Shown here: in pieces, positions 1 to 11,537 of the stretch
Layout: each line of letters opens with the position of its first letter
Numbering within the stretch: position 1 is the first letter of the stretch
Source of the DNA: Cliona cf. orientalis
Lineage: Eukaryota > Porifera > Demospongiae > Clionaida > Clionaidae
Direction of reading: 5' to 3'
DNA length: 64,000 nucleotides
Assembly: GCA_963930775.1 (NCBI GenBank)
Contig: OZ005693.1
Span: forward strand, 2,232,001 to 2,296,000
Notes under the pieces: generated by a model
Database searches by the model: none
What the model was told of the DNA's origin: nothing
What the model saw: only the letters and a program-made list of their open reading frames with translations
Made by a program: the position numbers and the translations under genes

Positions 1-129
1 CTACCTCTATACTACCCTCTTGGTGCTACTCTTTTGCACCAATATGTACTCTCTACATTATTCCCTACACATGTCTCTTATTTGTGCATGCAGTTAATAT
101 ATTATTATTATTATAATATACTTGTATAC

Positions 130-3100
130 CTGTGAAGCACTGTGCTTGACTCCTCCAGCACTGCGAGTCCTCTTCTCGTTCTCCTTGAGCCACGAGAGGT
201 AGGACTCTCTGGCCACCGCCTCCTCTATCGCATCGTAGGTGGCATCCCAGTCACTGTGGCGAAGCTTGTCCTCTAGCATCGCCTGAAGGGAGAGGGAGGG
301 GGGTTAAAGGTCAAATACTACATCTCCATTAAAAATACAATTTCTAGTGAGATCCACATCTGTGACTACTCGTATAGTTTGATACCCCTAGACATGCATC
401 ATGGTTTTGATCGACCTTTAGAGAGTTACATAATGTGTGTGTAAGGGTCAGCGGCATAGCGTTCCGCTTTAACTAACGTTGCATAATATCCTGTCAAGCA
501 AATCCTGCCAAGGGATGCGTAGCTAGCTCCCTACAAAAGAGCCAAAGGCCTAGCCCAATCAGCACAGCTGTAGGGCGAGCTAGCTTAGGTGCAGTCAGTC
601 ATGCATGTACATGTGTAAAGGGCATGCAGAGCATATGCTCACAACCAACAGGCTGTAGCTGAACCGGTAGTGTACATATTACATGCTTAGCCCACACATG
701 TCCAGTAAAGCTTAGCCTAATATAAATGGAGGCCTTCACATTCATTAATGTCTGTATTGATAGCAGCCAAATAATATGTGTACGTGTACATGTACAGTGC
801 ATAATAATATGACATTGTAGGCAATGATCAGCGCAGCTAGTGGATGGAGATGGAAACGTGAAGCTCACCTTCTCCAGTTCGACGTTCTCTGATTCCCTCA
901 TCGCCTCACCAACCACCATCTTGTCAGCAAGCTACAGGGAGGAGGGAGGAATGGAGGGAGGAGAGTGGTCAAAACTTAATATGAAGAAAGCAACACCGAT
1001 GTGCACATAATTATATACATGCTATATATACAGAGAATTCCAAATACTCCATATCAGATTCTATGAAATAACTATCCATACATAATTTATGCACATAATT
1101 ATTCCTAGATATGCAAAAAGAAGTGCCAATACTTGGCAACGATTTAATCATTGGGACCAGGTGCTTTTGCTAACTATAGCTACACAGCTAGCTAGTTATC
1201 ATCTTCCTCACCCCTGGCTGGTGTCCGGCTAGCCCCAGTCCCACGCCAATGGTGGCGGCATAGGGGTCCACAACGGAGTTGTAGTGTATGCGTCCGTGGT
1301 AGCTGAGGCGGATGGGAGCATTGTCCGTCTTGTACACACCAAAGAAGATGTTGATGGGCTCTAAAGGGGGAACAGAATGGGAGGTGGGAATGAAGTCATC
1401 TTACTGGACAATTCACAATCGTTAGCAGAATAATCTATATGTACGGTATACATACACGAAAGGTCAGAAAGGTAGCTAAATTGAATATCAAGTCCTGAGA
1501 GATCACCCCTAGAGTCTGTACAGCACCTAGCAAAAGGCAGAGCCACTCTTAGGTGTCCCAGACAGTAAGTGATGCAGGGTTGTACCATCAGTCTAAGGCG
1601 AGTATGAAGCTAAAAATTACTTGGGAAGGGTCTACATGCAAGGGAGAGGGGGAAACGTAATATAAAGCTACATGTATGTCTAAGCAGTATGCTTTTCACT
1701 CCAAACGGCCCAATATTAAATTAATTTTATGTTCACCTGTAGTGTACTGAAAGACTTCAATGGAGCGATTGTAGATCTCGGCAATGGCCTGCATCTCAAT
1801 GTTGTTGCCATAGCAACTGTCAAATCTCTTCCGGTTGATGTAGTGCTCAAAATCCTCATCAGTCACATACTGGGAAAAGTAGTCCACGTTCTTGAGCTGG
1901 AGGGAGGGAGGGAGGGAGAGAGAGAGAGAGAGAAGGGAGGATGAGGGAGAAGGAAGATGGTAAAGGATCATCACACTACCATGTATACATTGACGACCTT
2001 TACCAACTCACCATGTAGTCTAGGCATAGGTTCCTGACAGTGGAGTGCATCTCCTGATCTCCATACACCTGATCGGCTGAAACGCAAACATACAACATGA
2101 ATAAAGACACACAATATCAATTTCTGCAAAAGCATGCATAATAATGCAATCCATTACACATGTACAGGAAGTTAGCGCTATAAGCAATGTAACCTTAAGA
2201 ATCCACCCAAAAGTTAAGTGTACACTGTACATGAACCTGGTGCTTGGGTCACAAGGCTGCTAGGCTAGTGGACTAACTCACCAACGGCTCTGAAGAGACA
2301 AGCTCCATCAGGTCTCATCTTCTTGATCATCAGACCACGACTGGCCTTCAGCGTCTGCTCAAACTGACGCTCCGTCTGGAAAAAAAAGGTGCGATACATC
2401 ACATTTCATTCTAAAATTTGGCACAATAATAATATTATACTCTCGCCTCGCCCAATTTCTAGAGATAAACATTCACAGCTGTGCTGGCTTTAAAGTATTC
2501 ATAATCATGACAATCTTTACCAGAGGCTGTATCAAGTACATGTAAATGGGGTCAAAATTTAATAGAGATACCGAACTTCTAAAAGCAGTATGGAATAAGC
2601 TAATATCTTGATTACATATAGTCATAAATCGATAAAATTAATAAGTACTATTATGCAAGTGTACATGTGTAGACTACATGTAGGTAGAGTACATGTTCAG
2701 TACATGCGGTGCACAAGTTTGAATGCTTAACGATATTCACAATCATTTTTGTATGCATTAACTATAGCAACCAGTGGAGATTATTATTGGATGCACAGAA
2801 AAGCTGGACACACACATACATACACTATTCAATTTTTGTGTAGGAGCACATAATATTACATGATGCAATATCTCAGTCTCTCCCTCCCCCTTCCCTCCCT
2901 CCCCCCTCCTTCCCCCCCCCCCCCTCTCTCTTTCTCAGTCTCTCTTTCTCCCTCCTTCATCCTCCTCTCCCTCTCTCACCATCCCTTTCTCTTTCCCTCT
3001 CTTTCCTTCACACACACACACACACAGACCAAACTCACATCTAAGTCCATATACGGTTGTCTGGTTCCATCATACTCCTCTGAGCTGTTATAGCCGCTGT

Positions 3101-4796
3101 AGTATGGACTGGAGTTGGGCGGAGGCTTCTTGCCTCGGGCACCGGCCGCGGCTGACGGGGAGGAACGATAGGAGGAGCCTCGCTTACTCAGGGCCGGGAG
3201 CTCAGGGGACGACTCACGGCTACTGCTACTGCTACCACTGCTCAGGTCATAGCGTCTGGAGAGGGAGAGAGGGAGAGGGAGAGAGAGAGAGAGAGAGGAA
3301 GGAGAGAGTACGTAGATGGGTAAGGGGGAGTGCTTACAACTGCATGCTACAATGAACAGTTTTGAATATGCTCTTCATAATCCAATTTAAAATTCATTAT
3401 CACTACTAGGAGCAGGGATGGGGGTTTAATGAATCCTCTCTCAAGTATGCATAAACACAGCAGAATGACGTTTCAAAACGACGAGCATATTATGAACCAG
3501 TACAACAGTGTAATAACTAATTAGCTTTCTAGTACAACTGTTATCACAACATTGATAAGTACAGGGCATAGTGATGGCTACACCTGTACACTATACTAAC
3601 ATGTAGTACATGAAACTGGCAACTAACAATAGGGACATCCCCTGGGTAGTGCCCTACATAACTTGAAATAATAATAATGGAACAATTATTACATGTACAC
3701 ATGGACCAGGTGCATGTCACCTGAACACTGGCTGATTGATAACTTATTGTTGGCCAACCACACAGTTACGCGTTCCCTAGGGTATAGTTAACACAAACAC
3801 ACGATTCCCAGTCCCTCTCCCTCTCTTTCTCTTTCATGCCATACCAACTTACTCCTTATATTCATATCTACATGTACCTGTCACAACATTATACAGTTTT
3901 TTTCTTTTATACATGTACCGTAGTATCCCGGGCAAGCACCCACTCCTGGGTAAGCTCCCATGTACCTTATTCCAAGGGGTCAGTGTAGCAGATACTATAC
4001 AAATGTATGGAAATTATATCCTGGGTAAGTGCCCCTGTGGGCCAAAATCGCGATGTATGCTTAAGCGCCCATGGGCGCTTACCCGGGACACAAAACAATA
4101 GCATGTATGATAATTCAACATGGCCAGCTCCTCATAATTATATACATAACGACATGCACTTACATGTACATGTACATGTACTCATACTCGACTCGTACTT
4201 TTGTCCAAAGCTACACACACACACACACACACACACCAACGGTTTAATTTTCACTATGCAAACCCATCTTCTCAGAAATCTATAGGAATATCTAAACACA
4301 ACATCTTCTTAGAAAAACTCCAGAGGAGGCAGGTACTAGTAGCGTAGCCTTCAGTAAAGCAATAAGGCTCTTTTGTCCCATACAGAAATGCAACTAACCA
4401 GTCTAACATCAGGAACATAAGGGGAAGCTTAGTCATGCCATAAGCTTGCCAAGAACATACTCCCTACTATATAACTACTTTGTACACTTTGGAAATTCCA
4501 GAGAGGGGGAATCAATCTCAGGGGTGGATGGAAAATCCCTGTACTCCCCCCCCCCCCAAAAAAACCGTCTAAACTCTAAACAAAATCCCTGCGTACCTAT
4601 GGTAGAAAGTGTCTGGGCTTGCCCTGTGGTGGTGAGGACTGAAGGAGTCATCGTAGGGGTCGTCTAGCTGGTGCGGGGAGCCGTGGGTGGCACCGTGACC
4701 CGACGCTCCGTGGGGACTGGCACTGTGATCACTAGACTGCTCATCGTCTGAGCCCCCCTTCTGCTGATCGGCCTTCTTCTTTGGAAGAATCGTCAT
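130..4796 (-). CDS. OTUD5: OTUD5-like OTU-family deubiquitinase (3' end outside window)
   Basis: Cysteine protease that removes ubiquitin from target proteins; vertebrate OTUD5/DUBA acts in the nucleus and cytoplasm in interferon control and chromatin regulation (family knowledge). Exons on the minus strand: 4597-4796, 3039-3255, 2282-2375, 2012-2076, 1737-1896, 1212-1360, 869-931, 130-282; all join in frame with GT..AG borders, giving 367 codons so far. The protein starts MTILPKKK, like the vertebrate protein. The catalytic block DGACLFRAV places Asp162 and Cys165; RIHYNSVV supplies the His (271). YNSSEEY (123-129) matches the site whose Ser is phosphorylated to activate human OTUD5. Exon 8 matches the post-catalytic helix (MLEDK..WDAT..AIEE..ARESYL). 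The C-terminal ubiquitin-interacting motif is not seen and presumably lies left of base 1. It faces the first reductase gene head to head. Confidence 0.93.
2880..3030. repeat. Polypyrimidine and CA-repeat microsatellite in OTUD5 intron 2
   Basis: A long C/T-only tract (CTCTCC and CCCTCC words, with a run of 14 C) is followed by an ACACAC run just inside the minus-strand donor at 3038. A GAGAGA tract also abuts the acceptor of the same exon (about 3257-3300). These are simple repeats with no coding content. Confidence 0.8.
3915..4095. repeat. MITE-like repeat in OTUD5 intron 1, related copy at about 6604-6792
   Basis: The segment begins GTATCCCGGGCAAGCACCC and ends with the imperfect inverse GGGCGCTTACCCGGGACAC. 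Internal words (AAGGGGTCAGTGTA, TATACAAATGT, GGGCCAAAATCG) recur in the same order in reductase intron 3, where the right end reads CTTACCTGAGATACTGCGG. Two dispersed copies with inverted ends suggest a small non-autonomous DNA transposon. Its superfamily is not identified. Confidence 0.6.
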
Positions 4797-5425
4797 GTTT
4801 GAGTTTGAGTGAGTGGGATGAAGAAGTGCCCACAGGTAATCAAGGTGCAGGTAGATGACTGGAGAAGTTAGCTACGTACTTCTGAGCTGATGAGAAGATG
4901 TAGTGTGGTAGTCACCTAATAAAGTGATGAGAGTAGTTGATAATATTAAAATCAAGAGCTCCAGATTTCATAAAGTATTGCCTAACAACAAGTGTTTAAG
5001 CTACATGTATGTTGTAAGTCTACTCTTTACCTGAACGTCAAATTGACTATGAAGGGACGTTACGTTGGCTTAGAGGGGAAGAGAGCGGTGCTACTCGGTA
5101 TAGCGTCCCCTCGAGAAACGCAGCTGTTGGAAATTTTTAACGGAATTCTCTTTCTCTGTGAACGAAGATCTAGTGGAGGAAAGTAGAAAGGAGGCCTAGG
5201 AGCTGGCAGTGGCTCACCACAACTCCAGGAACACACGAGTTGTGGACAAAGAACACGATCTAATTTCGAGAACGATTTTCAACAAGGGGATATTATTTGG
5301 TCATGTGACAGTCATGTGACTTATTGTGTTAGCATTATGGGCGTGTCCCAACGCTTTGTAGGCGTGGTCAACCATCTAATATGCGCGGATGCAGCATTCA
5401 GAGTGTATTTTTACAGAAGATCAAG
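4797..5425. promoter_or_regulatory. Shared divergent promoter region of OTUD5 and reductase gene 1
   Basis: The 629 bases between the OTUD5 start (minus) and the reductase start (plus) hold no supported ORF. Two copies of TCATGTGAC lie in tandem at 5301-5309 and 5312-5320, an E-box/M-box type site of the class bound by bHLH-zip factors (family knowledge). A possible minus-strand donor near 5030 suggests a 5' UTR intron for OTUD5. No clear TATA box is visible. Its use as a bidirectional promoter is inferred from geometry only. Confidence 0.5.
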
Positions 5426-8400
5426 ATGGCATTACCGGTAACTTCTAAAAGAGTTGCGCTTGTAAGTGACCTATCGAGGATTTCCTTGATAATGGAAAAA
5501 AAATCGATTTGAGCATGATGATTTGTACCTCAGGTGACTGGTGCCAATCAAGGCGTTGGCCTCGAGATGGTCAGACAGCTCTGCAAGACTTTTGATGGAT
5601 ACACTCTACTTGCAGGTACAGAAAAGGTTCAGTACTCGTATTACTGCTATGATAGACTATGCTGCACCTCATTACCGTCACAAGATAAGGATGTACATTA
5701 ATTTTGAAATTTTTAATAACCGTTGCTGGAGGCCCGGTGCTAATACGTAATTATTGCAAGCTATTATTGCATAGCTGCAAAAATTACCTATAATCAGATG
5801 TTTAGGATGCCTCAGACATTTAGCGGTCATGCTTATTAAACGTTCGCTATAGCTCATATTAAAATTTAATGATCTACGACAGCTACTAATATCTGTTATA
5901 ATAATAATATTATTATTTTCATACAATGGTATGAAACTAAAAGTAATAATTGTGCGATGATTGACACAGCTCGTAACCGTGAGCGAGGTGAGGGGGCAGT
6001 GAGGCAGCTGGAGGAGGAAGGTCTCCAGCCCGAGTTCCTACCGCTGGATGTGGACAGTGAGGAAAGCATCAGAATAGCCAAGGAGACAGTCGAGAAGAAA
6101 TATGGACGACTGGATATACTTATAAATAATGCAGGAGTGCTGCTTAGGGTAAGCAAGCATGTGGGAACCTCTCATGGAAAAATTCCTTAATTTAGAGATG
6201 GTGTGTTTAATAATATTATACTATGAAGGTAAATATTTAGGCTATGCTTCCATTAATTATCCGATTCATAAAGCAGTAGAAAAATAAATTTTTAGTGTAC
6301 TCAATACTTATTTCTACACATTCAACCTAGCTCACTGTTATTGAGCTAGGGCTTCACCAAACGGTATTAATTTTGCAAATAAGTATTATAAGACTTAGTT
6401 TTACTATGGCTGGTATGTCAACAAGGAAAGGGAAGGGAAGGTAAAGTCAGCATCATATTATGTAATGAATACCCCCCTCTCTCTCTCTAAAGAACTGCTG
6501 ATGTACTTAACAACTAGTGCATGAATTATGCACACAGAATTATGACTCATTCAATAGCTAATTGTTTACACTGCTTTGAATTTGAAAAGGAGTATTGAAG
6601 ATTCCCATACTGTGGTGGGTGGGTATGTAAGTATGTACCCACTCCCTGTGCAAGTGCACCACATTTCAAGGGGTCAGTGTATATAGTAGCTTCTATACAA
6701 ATGTGTGTATGCACTTAAGTGCCCACGTGGGCCAAAATCGTGAGTTATTATTCAACCTGCTACTGATGCTTACCTGAGATACTGCGGTACTGGACTAGTT
6801 ACATGTATAATAATATGAAGAAGTACAACTCATAGATTAGTTATTCAAGGGATACATGTAATGTACTGTACCGGAAGCAGATGTCTGCAATAAAGCCTAC
6901 ATGCTCAAAGTAATTGGTTCCCCTGAACTTTGCAGATGGATAGCGGGCTTAGTTTCCAGGAGAAGGCAGAACAGACCATCAAGACAAACTACTTTGGTGT
7001 GCTCCACGTCACAAACGTATTCGCCCCACTGCTCCAGCCTAACAGCAGGTGAGTGTGTGTGTGTGTGTACTGTGTGTGTGTGTGCGTTTGGGTGGGTGGG
7101 TTTGTTTAAAATCACCTAGCAACCGAAGTTTTCATAGGAAAATTATTGACTATGTATCTTGTGCACTATATCATAAAATTAATGTTTGTCATAATATTAT
7201 ACGGTGCATGTATGTGTTTTTTTGTGTGCATGTGTGTATGTGTTTATGAGCCTGTGTATTTGTATGTGTAGCAGTTCCGTGAAGGGAGCCATCAGAAGAT
7301 CGACTTAAACTCTAATCTAGAGGAAGACTTCTTAGTGCATGCTCAGTGTTATTGACCTTGCTAAAGGCAAAGCGGCTTTTATCTCAAGCATGTGTACACA
7401 TTATTATTATAATAATATATGTATATGACTTATTATTAGAAGGTGAGTATACTAACTAATCTCTGCTTTACATGTTGCTTTCAATATCAGTTGATTTTGG
7501 AACTAGAATTTTATGCAGCAGGGCTATAGCACAACTACATATACCGTGCTTTTGCAAGTCAGTTGTCAAGTAAATAGGCAGTGGCTCTCAAGTGCTTAAT
7601 TCAGTTATACTCTACAAGTCACAAAGGTTGTCAGTTTATATAGTGACAGAGACAGGTGCCATTCCCTAACTTTTATAATATAGCTTTTCTAGATAACTGA
7701 CCTGCACAGCGCAGTAGCAGAACTGGGAGATTATTGTGTTGTTGTTATCTTAAGACCAAGGATACACAAGCTAGGGACTGGATTAACTCTGCGTCAGATC
7801 ATGGGCAACTGTGATTGTGTGTGTAGCTGGCATGTTCCGTTTTAGTTTCAGGTTATCCAACTGTATAAACAGCGAGTATACGTCTATTACTCATGCGTAC
7901 ATGCAGCTGTACATGTACGTGTTGCTAGAGTAGATTGTCGTTATAATTATTATGAATTTTTGTTACTGAGTATGATTTTGGAATGAAAAACTACTTCAAC
8001 TCTATTCCAATTATGCATTTGTGATCCATTTTTTCAATTCTTTGCTCACTTTCATTCACTCATGCATTAATTGACACCCCTTCTTCCTCTTCCTCTCCCC
8101 CTCCCCCTCCCTCCCCCACAGGATAGTGAACCTGTCCAGTGGCTTGGGCCGTATCACTTACGTCAGCAAGGAGCATCAAGCGGAGATTCTCTCTCCTGAC
8201 TTGACCGAGGAGAAGCTCAGTGCTATAATGGAGCAGTTTGTCCAGTGAGTCCAAAGCACGCATGCTGTGCATGTAGCCTAGCCCATTGTTCTCCTAAATC
8301 TATTATTAAGGTAATTTTTTAATACCAGCAGTGGAGTAGGAACTGGGGAGGGGGGGGGGGTGGCCAGGGGGGCCACTCCCCCCCCCCCCCCCCCCCCAAA

Positions 8401-10706
8401 TAATCAGGCTTGATACATAACCCTTGTGTATGTATTCTTCCAATTTTTATCATATTATCAGATTTTCTTCATAAAAGTCTGGTTTAAATTACTGAAATAC
8501 GAGCTCTACAAAAGAATTATTATGGTCATAAAATTCAGTAATCAAAATTACACACACAACTTATATCGGTGGCCCCTGCAACACGCGATTGCTTCCTACT
8601 CCGCTGTTTAAATCCAAGAATAACTGATTGAGATAGATGTATTATAATATTATAATAATACTATGTAGTTTCAGAGCCAACATTAAAGAGTGTTGTAATA
8701 TCTCACCAAAAAATAGCAATATCAGAAGGGTAGAAGCAGGTGTCCCCCCCTCCAACTCTTAGTTCCTGATTATCTATATTGTGTAACATGATAGTTACGT
8801 GTATTACCCGTGATTACTTATGGAATTGGAAGTGTATTATACTTGCATGTATGTACGTCCCTATAGTTTGTTTTCATTGTACATTAATTGAGGAAAGCCA
8901 CCTGCATGTGAGATATTTACTGACTTTGATCTGTGTACTCTATCACTGTTTTATTAATAATAATTTATTATTAACTAACAGTATGATGCTCCAATAATAT
9001 TGATAGCATTACTGATAATAGTAATTATTAGATAGAAGCTATATCCGTGCAGACCATCAGTGTTGTATAATAGGAGAGTCATTCGATCATGCATGCATGT
9101 ACGCACATTCGTATTATGCCATGGCTGCAACTCCGGCTGTATGGCATTTTAGACCGCAAACAAGTGGTGTTTCTTTCTGCCAAATTCACCTGACCCTTTC
9201 CTCATGTCGTTGAGCGGGTGTATGAACAAGGAGATACAAATTTACATGAAGCCATCTGTTAATCAGTGGTCTTAATTACAGGGACTCTCATTCGAATGAC
9301 TATGCTTCTAAAGGATGGCCCTCTATGGACAGTGGTAAGCCCCGCCCCCCCCCCCCCCCCCCACCCCCACTCCCCACTCCCCTGCATATTTCATACCCCT
9401 CTTATTTTGATGTGTTGTACTATAGACTACTGTACTTACAATGTGTCAAAGATTGGTCTGAATCGTCTGACAGAGCTCCAGGCTAAAGCCCTCTCTGGTG
9501 ATGCCTCCAGACCTGGCATTCTAGTCAACAGTGTGAGCACTATAATAATTATTATCATACGTCTTCTATCTCTACTATGGCTATAATAATAATAATATAG
9601 AAATTTACCTAAGATCAGCCATCATGGTACGTAGCTATCTTTTCAATCTTTTGACGGTTAAATGCTGAGTTTTTTTTTGCACTTTTGTAATGCATTAATT
9701 ATGGGTGTGTCCAGGCCAACCCTATTTATAGAGTCTACTGATTGATTCTATTATTATAGTGCTTTTTTGGCCATAATATCATCTAATCAATAGAGCTTTT
9801 TTTCTCCACGACGCATATACATGTACAGTGCAGTCCAGGCTGGGTCAGGACCCAAATGGGAACATACGCTGCAACAAGAACTGTTGATAAAGGTACGATA
9901 CTAAGAATCTTAGATGAAAGAAAAATTAAAAGCTATGGTGACTTCCATTTGCCATTTACTGTTGAGTCATCCTAGTAATTATTATATCTAATTACTAAAG
10001 GCAAAGCGGCTTTTTTTCACAAGCATATGTGCACGTATTATAATAATGTACATGACTTAACAAGGAGCCTGCCTCACAATTGACATCACACAGGTATGTA
10101 TAACAAATACTGTGATCCGATTGGTCACTCAGAGGCCCGAGGCTGTAGCATCCCGAGCAAAGCGAAGTGAAGTAGTGGACCGCCAACTGACCAATCAGAT
10201 TCCTGACCTACATTAATTACCCTACAAAAGCTTACAATAGCTTACAATACCTTAAAATACCTTACAATACCTTACAATACCTACAATACCTACATTACCC
10301 TATAGTTGTAACAAATGCTGTGATCTGATTGGTCACTCAGAGGCCCGAGGCTGTAGCATCCCGAGCAAAATAAAGTGAAATAGTGGACCGCCAACTGATC
10401 AATCAGATTCCTGACCTACATTACCCTATATACAATACCTTACAATACCTATATACATTACCTACATTACCCTATAGTTGTAACAAATACTGTGATCTGA
10501 TTGGTAGTAAGCGTCCATGTAGGCCACCATTCCAAGTTATGTTCAAGCGTTTATACGTATACCTGGAGCAATACAGTATCATATCTCTATAATACCTCTT
10601 TGCAGGAGCTGAGACTCCACTCTACCTGGCACTACTGCCTCCAGGGACTACGGAACCAAACGGAGAGTATCTCTACGACAAAGCCATTGCCAAGTGGAGG
10701 AGTTAG
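5426..10706 (+). CDS. CBR1-like short-chain dehydrogenase/reductase, copy 1
   Basis: NADPH-dependent carbonyl reductase of the short-chain dehydrogenase family, expected to be cytosolic and to reduce ketones, quinones or aldehydes. Exons: 5426-5461, 5534-5615, 5970-6148, 6936-7048, 8122-8244, 9282-9334, 9426-9532, 9829-9892, 10606-10706. They sum to 858 bases, giving 285 residues, close to the 277 of human CBR1. The cofactor motif TGANQGVG is at residues 14-21, NNAG follows LDILI, NLSSGLG carries the catalytic Ser, and YNVSK gives Tyr200 and Lys204. CSPGWVRTQM and AETPLYLALLPP are typical CBR1 C-terminal blocks. All splice sites are GT..AG. It is tandem with a second copy and divergent from OTUD5. 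Introns contain MITE-like repeats. The substrate cannot be told from sequence. Confidence 0.92.
7364..7440. repeat. Dispersed repeat, second copy at 9997-10066
   Basis: The phrase CTAAAGGCAAAGCGGCTTTT, then CAAGCAT(A)TGTG and an ATTATTATAATAAT run ending in ATGACTTA, occurs in reductase introns 4 and 8 in the same orientation. Too short and unbounded to classify. Confidence 0.5.
10081..10505. repeat. Two tandem copies of a small inverted-repeat element plus CTTACAATAC array
   Basis: In the last intron of reductase gene 1, a ~100-base unit (TGTGATCTGATTGGTCACTCAGA... to ...TGACCAATCAGATTCCTGAC, words given in part) occurs at about 10110-10210 and again at 10318-10420, with a third start at about 10480. 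GATTGGTCA and TGACCAATC at the two ends are inverse of each other. Between the copies lies a short array of CTTACAATAC units. It looks like a foldback MITE duplicated with its flanking array. Confidence 0.6.
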
Positions 10707-10999
10707 TTAGGTGAAGAACATTGGTCTAATTTTGAATTATTATTAATTTTTCACTTTTTACACAATGTCATAATTAATTAATTTTGGTCAGTTTAACCCC
10801 TATAATTATTTGTCCATGATCCCCTTTCATTATCAGCAAAATAATTAATAGCTGCAGCTACATAATATTATTATGCACTGTTATTATGTAGCTGGCATGG
10901 GATCCTAGAATATTAAAAATTTTTAATACAATGTTATATGAATGCCAGCCTGGGGACATTTAATACCGAGACACATGAGACAGCTCAGTACAGTATACA

Positions 11000-11308
11000 C
11001 AGTGTTACCAGGTTGGTTCCTCCAAAAATCCAGAAATCACAGAAAAAGTGTGCATTTCTTCTTATGTCCCATAGTAAACTATACCTCATCTGTTGATCAA
11101 AAATCCGTAGATTCTGGATAAATCCGTAGACCTGGCACTAGAAAAAAGTTGTATTTCCTTCAATCTGCGTTGAAAGAAATATAAAGGAAATTGTACAGTA
11201 TAGGGCAAAATTTCCTTCAGTTTCAGAAAAGTCTACGTGAAATTTTGCCCTACACTGCACATTTCCTAGCATTGGAAATCTGATTTTTAGTCCAGTGTGG
11301 CAACACTG
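11000..11308. mobile_element. Probable hAT-like MITE between the two reductase genes
   Basis: The stretch opens CAGTGTTACCA and closes TGGCAACACTG, an 11-base inverted repeat with one mismatch of a form common in hAT elements. An inner inverted pair, GGGCAAAATTTCC and GAAATTTTGCCC, is also present. TATAC lies next to both ends, but an exact 8-base target duplication is not evident. It carries no coding potential. The rest of the 10707-11537 intergenic stretch shows nothing further that I recognise. Confidence 0.5.
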
Positions 11309-11537
11309 TATACGTGCTTTGCATACTAGCTACAAATATGCCTGTAGTAACGTCATGCATGCTATTGAAAATAAAGTGACCACGTCCACTTAGCCATATT
11401 ATGGAGTCTTGTGGTACATGGTTTCGCATCCTATTATACCCGGAAGTATTGTTTATTGGGTGGGTGTGGCTCATGTAGGCGTGTCCGATGGGATCGGCCG
11501 GCCGCGCCCAGCAGTGCAGTGTATACACGTAGCAGTG

